Below, in pieces: positions 51,658-57,412 of a stretch of 57,412 nucleotides of DNA. The stretch spans positions 1-57,412 of the forward strand of contig JAEWCQ010000045.1 in NCBI GenBank assembly GCA_023390555.1, given 5' to 3'. The notes beneath the pieces are model-generated. The model was not told where the DNA came from, ran no database searches, and saw only the letters and a program-made list of their open reading frames with translations. The DNA is from Bacillota bacterium. Lineage in GTDB: Bacteria; Bacillota; Clostridia; Lachnospirales; Lachnospiraceae. Positions within the stretch are counted from its first letter, which is position 1; each line of letters opens with the position of its first letter. A program made the translations under genes and the position numbers.

Positions 51658-53109
51658 TCAACATCCCAGCAGATAATTGTAAAGTCCCTCATATTTTCCT
51701 TTGGAGGTTTTCCAGGAAAAATCATTTGCCATTCCGCGGTCGATCATCTGATTCCACTGTTTTTTTCGATCAAAATAAATATGTTTTGAATAATTTATCG
51801 TGTTCAGCATTTCTTCTGCGTTATAATTTGAAAATGAAAAACCGTCTCCGGTATTTTCATACTCGTTGTATGGCTGCACGGTATCCTTTAATCCACCGGT
51901 CTCGCGTACAATCGGGACGGTTCCATAGCGGAACGATATCAGCTGTGTCAAACCGCAGGGTTCAAATCTTGACGGCATTAAGAAGGCATCCGCAGCCGCA
52001 TAGAGTTTTTGCGCCAGTTCATCCGCATAACAGATGTTGGCCGAGACTTTATCTCCGTATTTCCATGCATAATAACGAAATGCATTTTCATATTGCGCAT
52101 CACCGGTACCGATTACCACCAATTGTGTGTAATCATCAACGAGACGTTCCATCACTTCATTGATCAGATCGAGTCCCTTCTGATCGGTAAGTCTTGAGAT
52201 CAGGCCGATCATGTATTTTTTCTTATCTACGGTAAGTCCGAGTTCTTCCTGAATCTTTACTTTATTCTGCCACTTTTTCTTTCGAAAATTCTCTGCATTG
52301 TAATTGACATAAATTTTGCCGTCGGTGTCCGGATCATAAATCGTATAATCAATTCCGTTCACAATTCCCTGCATATCATAATGTCTTGCAGACAGGAGTC
52401 CATTTAAACCTTCCCCGTAATAATCCGTCTGAATCTCAGCTGCATAGGTATCGCTGACCGTTGTAATATAATCAGCATAGACAAGGCCGCCCTTTAACAG
52501 ATTGGCATCTTTTTTATATTCCAGCTTATCCGGCGTAAAAAGCTGGGCCGGCAATCCCGATAACCCCTGTATGCTCTTTACATCCCAGACACCCTGAAAT
52601 TTCAGATTATGTATGGTCATAATTGATTTCATGCCCCAGAAGAACATATCTCCCTGAAAATCATTTTTCAGATAGACCGGTATAAAGCCGGTCTCCCAGT
52701 CATGGCAATGAATCAGATTCGGCTGAAATCCGATCAGCGGCAGCATAGATAATACTGCCTTATCAAAAAAAATGAATTTTTCTATATCGAACCGAATCTC
52801 TCCGTAAGGGCGCATACATTCAAAATACTCTTTGTTGTCAATAAAATAATAGGTAATCCCATCCATCTCGTATTTGAGTACACCAACATATTTATTCGGG
52901 GCATAACTGCCGGTGCTCATATAAAAATGTGTGACATACTCGAATTCATTACGGTATTTTTCCGGTATGCAGGTATAGTTTGGAATCACAACTCGTACAT
53001 CCCATTCCTGTCTGTCAAATTCCTTCGGCAACGCCCCGCATACATCGGCAAGACCGCCCGTTTTTATAAATGGAACACATTCCGATGCTGCAAAAAGTAT
53101 TTTTTTCAT
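51658..53109 (-). CDS. glgA: Glycogen synthase (ADP-glucose type)
   Basis: GT5 family glucosyltransferase that extends alpha-1,4-glucan from ADP-glucose. The 483-residue protein has the N-terminal KTGGLADVCGALP substrate motif and, in the C-terminal lobe, LMPSRFEPCGLTQLISFRYG. GGGAGGG lies before ATG. It is the last gene of a corC-like/yebC operon; glgC, glgD, glgB and glgP are not in this window, so the rest of the glycogen pathway must lie elsewhere. Confidence 0.95.
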   Translation of the reverse strand: MKKILFAASECVPFIKTGGLADVCGALPKEFDRQEWDVRVVIPNYTCIPEKYRNEFEYVTHFYMSTGSYAPNKYVGVLKYEMDGITYYFIDNKEYFECMRPYGEIRFDIEKFIFFDKAVLSMLPLIGFQPNLIHCHDWETGFIPVYLKNDFQGDMFFWGMKSIMTIHNLKFQGVWDVKSIQGLSGLPAQLFTPDKLEYKKDANLLKGGLVYADYITTVSDTYAAEIQTDYYGEGLNGLLSARHYDMQGIVNGIDYTIYDPDTDGKIYVNYNAENFRKKKWQNKVKIQEELGLTVDKKKYMIGLISRLTDQKGLDLINEVMERLVDDYTQLVVIGTGDAQYENAFRYYAWKYGDKVSANICYADELAQKLYAAADAFLMPSRFEPCGLTQLISFRYGTVPIVRETGGLKDTVQPYNEYENTGDGFSFSNYNAEEMLNTINYSKHIYFDRKKQWNQMIDRGMANDFSWKTSKGKYEGLYNYLLGC

Positions 53110-53154
53110 GCTGCTGTCCCTCCCATATATGGTTAAACGTCCTGTAGGGTCTGT

Positions 53155-53883
53155 CTATTCATCCCAGTTATGATATACTTCCTGAACATCATCGTCAACA
53201 TCCAGTAAATCAAGAATGCGCTGAATATTGATAAGATCTGCTTCACTGGATAACTCTACGTAGTTCTGCGGCAGCATGGTCACTTCCGCACCGGCCATCG
53301 GAATTTTCTCATTTTCCAGTGTTTCTCTTACCGCACTGAACGACTCCGGGTCCGTAATAATTTCAAAACTGTCTTCTTCTTCGGAAAAATCCTCTGCTCC
53401 GGCATCGAGCGCAAGCATCATAAGATCATCCGTATCCATTTCACAGTCCTCTTTTGCAACGATAATCTGTCCCTTTTCTTCAAACATGTAGGAAACGCAT
53501 CCCTGGGTTCCGATACTGCCCTGTCCCTTTGTAAATGCATTTCTGACATTTGCAGCGGTACGGTTTCTGTTATCGGTCAATGTTTTAACAATAATTGCTG
53601 TGCCGCTGGGACCATAGCCTTCATATACTGCTGTCTCATAATTGACGGAACCGGCATCACCTGCAGCTTTTTTTATGCCGCGGTCAATCGTATCGTTTGG
53701 CATGTTACTTGCTTTTGCTTTTGCAATCACATCCCTTAATCTGCTGTTATTTGCAGGATCTGCACCGCCTTCTTTCACTGCAACTGCAATTTCCCTTCCA
53801 ATCATAGTGAATATTTTTCCTTTTGCCGCATCATTTCTTTCTTTTTTATGCTTAATATTGGCAAATTTGGAATGTCCTGACAT
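53155..53883 (-). CDS. yebC: YebC/PmpR family protein
   Basis: A 242-residue protein of the YebC family. Members have been described as DNA-binding regulators and more recently as translation factors easing ribosome stalls at proline runs. The N-terminal GHSKFANIKHKKERNDAAKGKIF and the NMPNDTIDRGIKKAAG segment are signatures. AAGAGG lies about 8 bases before ATG. It is cotranscribed with corC-like (35-base gap) and glgA (45-base gap). The role cannot be decided from the sequence. Confidence 0.95.
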   Translation of the reverse strand: MSGHSKFANIKHKKERNDAAKGKIFTMIGREIAVAVKEGGADPANNSRLRDVIAKAKASNMPNDTIDRGIKKAAGDAGSVNYETAVYEGYGPSGTAIIVKTLTDNRNRTAANVRNAFTKGQGSIGTQGCVSYMFEEKGQIIVAKEDCEMDTDDLMMLALDAGAEDFSEEEDSFEIITDPESFSAVRETLENEKIPMAGAEVTMLPQNYVELSSEADLINIQRILDLLDVDDDVQEVYHNWDE

Positions 53884-53918
53884 AACTATTTCCTCTTTTC
53901 TATCCGTATTTTTTCAAT

Positions 53919-54848
53919 TTATTCTATCATTTTTTCGGATGACTGACAAGAAGTATCCATGCGATCTGCCAAACCCTCTTCCGAAGCCTGCATCACATGA
54001 ACCGATTTAATCATCTTATCCTCCACCTTGTCGATGTGAAACACGTAGTTCTCGTATTGGACATCAAAAACCTCATGCTCATCCGGTATTTTGTCGATCC
54101 GCGAAATCAAAAAACCGTTGAGCGTATCATAATCCTCCGCCTCGAGACCGAGGCCGAGGATGTCTGCCACCTCATCCAGCGGTGCCATGCCGTCCATGAC
54201 AAAACTACCGTCTGGCTGTGCTTCTATCAGCAGCTTTTCTTCATCGTGTTCATCAAAAATATTGCCGACGATCTCTTCGAGAATATCCTCCATCGCAACG
54301 AGTCCGGCTGTCTGTCCATATTCATCTACGACAATGACCATATGACTTTTTTTCAGCTGCATATCCTGAAAAAGCGTATCGATATTTCTTGTTTCCGGAA
54401 TATAATCCACCTCACGTACCAGACCTTCAATATCCCGGATCGGAAGTGCCATCAATTCCTGCTTTTGGCTGTTTAACAATGCCTCTTTTATATGTAATAC
54501 ACCGATGATATGATCGATGTTATCCAAATATACCGGAAATCTGGAATATCTTTTTTCTATGATAACGTTCAGGGCATCCCGAAAGGAACTGTCTCCGTCG
54601 AGAGCAATGATACTTTTCCGATGCGTCATAATATCTCCGGCTTCCTTATCACCGAATTCGAAGATATTATGAATCATCTCCGCCTCGCTTTCGAGCAGCA
54701 CTCCCTGTTCATGCCCCTCGTTTACCATAAAAATAATCTCTTCCTCTGTAACATCATCCGTACTGGCAAAAGAAAATCTCCCAAAAAATTTTCGGAAAAC
54801 ACTCTTTTTTTCCACCTTCGCTATATTCGGACTCCCGCCATCATCCAT
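53919..54848 (-). CDS. CorC/TlyC-like CBS-domain protein without membrane domain
   Basis: A 309-residue soluble protein with two CBS domains (~65-190; DIMTHRKSIIALDGDSSF, YSRFPVYLDNIDHIIGVLHIKEAL, KSHMVIVVDEYGQTAGLVAMEDILEEIVGNIFDEHD) and a C-terminal CorC_HlyC domain (~205-290). The DUF21/CNNM membrane domain of full hemolysin-family transporters is absent, as in E. coli CorC/YbeX. Family members are linked to magnesium/cobalt efflux or ribosome metabolism. The GGAG before ATG 54848 lies far (about 15 bases), so the start is slightly uncertain. It has its own promoter. Confidence 0.88.
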   Translation of the reverse strand: MDDGGSPNIAKVEKKSVFRKFFGRFSFASTDDVTEEEIIFMVNEGHEQGVLLESEAEMIHNIFEFGDKEAGDIMTHRKSIIALDGDSSFRDALNVIIEKRYSRFPVYLDNIDHIIGVLHIKEALLNSQKQELMALPIRDIEGLVREVDYIPETRNIDTLFQDMQLKKSHMVIVVDEYGQTAGLVAMEDILEEIVGNIFDEHDEEKLLIEAQPDGSFVMDGMAPLDEVADILGLGLEAEDYDTLNGFLISRIDKIPDEHEVFDVQYENYVFHIDKVEDKMIKSVHVMQASEEGLADRMDTSCQSSEKMIE

Positions 54849-54885
54849 ACGCTTCTTCGAACACTCCTTCTTACTGTTTTTTGAA

Positions 54886-54914
54886 AATATAACATTTCAG
54901 GCATTATTAGTCAA
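54886..54914 (-). promoter_or_regulatory. Promoter of the corC-like/yebC/glgA operon
   Basis: Minus strand: -35 TTGACT (54909-54914), 17-base spacer, -10 TATATT (54886-54891) with TGT in front (extended -10). It starts just after the mazF stop. Confidence 0.8.
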
Positions 54915-54915
54915 G

Positions 54916-55263
54916 TTATGTATATAATTCCAGACTGATTTCCAATGCCCTGTCTACTTTCATCAGTATTTCCTGATCGAGGTGGCATACCTTATCTTTT
55001 AATCTCGTCTTATCTATCGTACGCAGCTGTTCCAATAATATAACAGAATCTTTCACCATTGCATACCGGCGGCTGTCCAGTTCCACATGCGTCGGTAGTT
55101 TCGCTTTGTTCATTTGAGAAGTAATTGCCGCACATATCACTGTCGGACTATGTCTGTTCCCCACATCATTCTGTATAATCAGTACCGGACGAATGCCGCC
55201 CTGTTCAGAGCCGATCACCGGTCTTAAATCTGCATAGTATACATCTCCACGTCTGATTACCAT
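54916..55263 (-). CDS. mazF: MazF/PemK family endoribonuclease toxin (NdoA-like)
   Basis: Sequence-specific mRNA interferase. The 115-residue protein is close in pattern to B. subtilis NdoA: RGDVYYADLRPVIGSEQGGIRPVLIIQND, AAITSQMNKAKLPTHVEL and DSVILLEQLRTIDK. Active-site residues E20, R25 and T48 are kept. In Bacillus an antitoxin gene (ndoAI) lies between alr and the toxin; here only 65 bases separate alr and mazF, so no antitoxin gene is present at this locus. GGAG lies 9 bases before ATG. It is cotranscribed with alr. Confidence 0.93.
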   Translation of the reverse strand: MVIRRGDVYYADLRPVIGSEQGGIRPVLIIQNDVGNRHSPTVICAAITSQMNKAKLPTHVELDSRRYAMVKDSVILLEQLRTIDKTRLKDKVCHLDQEILMKVDRALEISLELYT

Positions 55264-55276
55264 AATATCTCACTCC

Positions 55277-55315
55277 ATAAAAATCTGGTTATACTTTCAG
55301 TATTTCCATTTTTAT
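55277..55315. repeat. Inverted repeat in the mazF leader
   Basis: ATAAAAAT (55277-55284) and ATTTTTAT (55308-55315) are complementary and flank a small palindrome ATACT-TTC-AGTAT (55291-55303). This fills the alr-mazF gap just upstream of the mazF ribosome binding site. It could fold in the mRNA or be a binding site; AT-richness makes chance plausible. Confidence 0.45.
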
Positions 55316-55328
55316 CGAGCGTATACCG

Positions 55329-56498
55329 CTATTCTGAGAAATAATCTTTCGTGGAAACAATCTTCCCATTTTCCAGATAGACACGCGGCACACGTTTCCC
55401 AAGATCGCATGCAAATTCATAATTAAATCTTCCTGAGATATCACCGAGTTCTTCCATGGTAATCACGGCATCTTTGTCCCTGCCAAGCAGTGTGACCTCG
55501 GTTCCGGCCGTGACATCCGCAATATCTGTCACATCGACCATGAACTGATCCATACATACTCGCCCAAGGATTCTGGCTTTCTTCCCATGAATTAACACAT
55601 ACCCCCTGTTTGACAGTTTCCTTGGATATCCGTCGCCATAGCCTACTGGAATGGTCGCGATTTTCATGCATCTGTCCGTGACAAAAGTGCCTCCATAGCT
55701 GATTTCCCTGCCCGCCGGCAATTCTTTCACAAATACCACACAGCTTTTTATTTCCAGCAGTGGCCGGAGTGCAATGCGCTCTTTTTGAACTTCATCGGAA
55801 GGCCATAATCCGTACAGCGTGATTCCTGCCCTTACAATGTCCATATTCACCTCCGGCAGATCGACGATTCCCGCACTGTTGGAACAGTGATGATATTGAA
55901 AAGATACATCTCTGTCTTCACAAAGCCGGATCATCTGCTGAAACTGTTCAAACTGTGCGTGCGCAGAATCTTTATTACGCTCATCTGCTCTTGCAAAGTG
56001 CGTAAAGATTCCCTCCATTACTATATTCGGCAGTTTCGCAATCTGTGCTATTTCTTCCGCAGATTCCCCGCACACCTGATAGCCGATTCTGCTCATCCCG
56101 GTGTCTGTTTTTATATGAACAAAGCATTTCTTATTCAGATTCACCGCCATATCTGACAATCTTTTTGCCATCTCATAAGAGATAACAGTTGGTCGGATAT
56201 CGTGCAGAATCATAGCTTCATACTGTTCCGGAAAGGTATAGCCCAGTATTAAAATCGGTTTTTCGACTCCATTTCGTCTTAAAATCAACGCCTCCTCCAC
56301 CGTTGCCACACAGAATCCGTGCAGGTAATCCAGCGATTGTATCTTATGTGCAATTTCGACTGCCCCATGCCCGTATCCGTCTGTTTTTATAACAGCAAAC
56401 ATTTTTGTTCCATCCTTCAAAAGTTTATGCATCGCCTCCATATTCCAGGTAGCCGCATCCAGATCTACTGTTGCATAAACTCTGCTGTACTGTTTCAT
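55329..56498 (-). CDS. alr: Alanine racemase
   Basis: PLP enzyme that makes D-alanine for peptidoglycan. The 389-residue protein has the PLP-lysine motif AVIKTDGYGHG (K38), the catalytic tyrosine region ISYGGTF, and RVCMDQFMVDVTD in the C-terminal domain. I chose ATG 56498 with AGAGG 8 bases before it; a GTG three codons earlier overlaps the ribosome binding site. It supplies D-Ala for the cell-wall enzymes encoded elsewhere in the window. Cotranscribed with the upstream Nnr gene (30-base gap) and with mazF. Confidence 0.96.
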   Translation of the reverse strand: MKQYSRVYATVDLDAATWNMEAMHKLLKDGTKMFAVIKTDGYGHGAVEIAHKIQSLDYLHGFCVATVEEALILRRNGVEKPILILGYTFPEQYEAMILHDIRPTVISYEMAKRLSDMAVNLNKKCFVHIKTDTGMSRIGYQVCGESAEEIAQIAKLPNIVMEGIFTHFARADERNKDSAHAQFEQFQQMIRLCEDRDVSFQYHHCSNSAGIVDLPEVNMDIVRAGITLYGLWPSDEVQKERIALRPLLEIKSCVVFVKELPAGREISYGGTFVTDRCMKIATIPVGYGDGYPRKLSNRGYVLIHGKKARILGRVCMDQFMVDVTDIADVTAGTEVTLLGRDKDAVITMEELGDISGRFNYEFACDLGKRVPRVYLENGKIVSTKDYFSE

Positions 56499-56528
56499 CT
56501 TATTCACCTCTGCATTGTCCTTTTCCTA

Positions 56529-57412
56529 TCAATTCTCACATTCATTTATTCGAAGTCCGTCCAGAATATCTGACGCCATTACCGCATGAGCACCGATTCG
56601 CCCGGCTGCCCGGTCTCCCGCTCTTCCGTGCAGATATACCGCCGCAGGTGCCGCAAATTCTGCCTGGATTCCCTGTGCGATCAGACCGGCAATCACACCG
56701 CTGAGCACATCTCCGCTTCCGCCGGTCGCCATACCGTCATTGCCGCTCAGATTGAGGAATGTCCTACCGTAAGGTACCGCAGTAACGGTCCTGGAATCCT
56801 TTAACACACAGATCACATGATACCCGCGTGCAAATTCCTCTGCGGCAGCCAGCATGTTTTCTTTGAGATAAGTAATCGAATCCCCGCTCAGCCTTGCCAT
56901 TTCTCCCAGATGCGGTGTGACCACCATCTCCGTATGCGGTTTTAACAGCATCTGTGTATCCTGCGCAATCAGATTGAGCGCATCCGCATCCGCCACAACC
57001 GGTACAGCCGCATTCTGCAGTGTCTGTTTTAATATGATTTTAGCCGTGTCATCCGTTCCGAGTCCGGGTCCGATGACAATCACATCTGCCCATGCCAGTG
57101 CTTCCACCAGCTGCGCTGAGTCCGGTTTTTTTCCTGTATAGGTCGTCAGAATGGCCTCCGGAATCCTCGTCTGCAAGATGATCCGGTTCTCATCTGCGGT
57201 ATAAATACGAACCAGGCCACAGCCGCTCCGATATGCCGCCTTTGCAGTAAAATAGGCCGCACCTGCCATATTGCTGCTTCCGGCAATCACGAGCACCTTT
57301 CCAAAGGTTCCTTTATTTCCATTCGCCGGCCTCTGCACTGCCTCCCGGATGTCGTTGGCTGTCAATGCACAAACTGCCGGTTTTCGTTCCAGCCAGCTGT
57401 TCTCATCAATTC
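56529..57412 (-). CDS. nnrD: ADP/ATP-dependent NAD(P)H-hydrate dehydratase, C-terminal part (truncated by window edge)
   Basis: Repairs hydrated NAD(P)H. The frame is open to the right edge; the TTG at 57365 is probably not a start, because the in-frame stretch before it (WLERKPAVCALTAND) reads like the linker of a bifunctional Nnr with an N-terminal epimerase domain outside the window. The kinase-like dehydratase domain shows GNKGTFGKVLVIAGS, VIGPGLGTDD, ADADALN, TPHLGEMARL and the catalytic GGSGDVLSGVIAG. The neighbouring alr gene follows in the same direction. Confidence 0.92.
   Translation of the reverse strand, partial: IDENSWLERKPAVCALTANDIREAVQRPANGNKGTFGKVLVIAGSSNMAGAAYFTAKAAYRSGCGLVRIYTADENRIILQTRIPEAILTTYTGKKPDSAQLVEALAWADVIVIGPGLGTDDTAKIILKQTLQNAAVPVVADADALNLIAQDTQMLLKPHTEMVVTPHLGEMARLSGDSITYLKENMLAAAEEFARGYHVICVLKDSRTVTAVPYGRTFLNLSGNDGMATGGSGDVLSGVIAGLIAQGIQAEFAAPAAVYLHGRAGDRAAGRIGAHAVMASDILDGLRINECEN

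Noticed and set aside
55264..55328. Antitoxin gene between alr and mazF
   Set aside because: Only 65 bases, with no frame of useful length on either strand.
1..57412. Mobile elements, CRISPR arrays, prophage or defence islands
   Set aside because: No transposase, integrase, repeat-spacer array or att-like duplication was seen; the gene content is core throughout.

Overview
This window reads as a stretch of core chromosome from an endospore-lineage member of the Bacillota, class Clostridia, most likely family Lachnospiraceae. The inference rests on gene content and order: yqfC-yqfD-phoH-(7TM-HD)-ybeY, mutS-mutL-miaA-methionine gamma-lyase family-radC-mreBCD-pbp2-minCDE-rodA-mgsA-dacA, an HlyD-like gene heading the ylmE-sepF-ylmH group, and Fhs/FolD one-carbon genes. 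Gene density is very high. Ribosome binding sites are mostly strong GGAGG types and nearly all genes lie on the minus strand. I saw no rRNA, tRNA, CRISPR array, transposon, integrase or phage gene, and no gap above 300 bases without a gene. No undescribed multi-gene system (defence, secretion or biosynthetic) could be supported. The unusual signals are substitutions, insertions or regulatory arrangements inside otherwise familiar genes.

Layout. Bases 1-4200: the 3' end of feoB, a PAP-like metallophosphoesterase, a small coiled-coil membrane protein, a ZIP metal transporter and a DUF2935 protein. Bases 4217-10860 (minus): a cytidylate-kinase-like gene with its own promoter, preceded by the operon hlyD-like, ylmE, sepF, ylmH, aroB, lspA, rluD, driven by a good promoter at 10884-10912. 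Bases 10980-11251: a small DUF378 membrane gene on the plus strand and a strong minus-strand terminator. Bases 11266-41836: a minus-strand run of about 30 genes. In transcription order these are rlmH, pdp, yqfC, yqfD, phoH, a degenerate 7TM-HD protein, ybeY, a DUF3048 lipoprotein, a SpoVB-type flippase, a BofC-like protein, a DUF308 membrane protein, two flavoproteins, mutS, mutL, miaA, a methionine gamma-lyase family gene, radC, mreB, mreC, mreD, pbp2, minC, minD, minE, rodA, mgsA, dacA and a small P-loop gene. At least two internal promoters are visible, at 32536 and 11736.

Bases 41965-43311: a short plus-strand island with a zinc-ribbon membrane protein and xpt, closed by a bidirectional terminator. 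Bases 43326-50414 (minus): uppP, ftsK/spoIIIE, fhs, folD and a zinc-ribbon TPR protein under a strong extended -10 promoter. Then follow a TepA/ClpP-like protease gene, the corC-like, yebC and glgA operon, and an nnrD-alr-mazF group that runs off the right edge.

Taken together, much of the window builds and positions the cell envelope and septum (MreBCD, PBP2, RodA, DacA, MinCDE, SepF, LspA, UppP, FtsK, Alr, flippase). Mismatch repair, tRNA/rRNA modification and C1 metabolism genes are interleaved. The most notable oddities are a methylglyoxal synthase homologue lacking the usual catalytic aspartate, a 7TM-HD homologue that has lost both its extracytoplasmic domain and its HD catalytic residues, and a PBP2 with about 240 extra residues inside its transpeptidase region.
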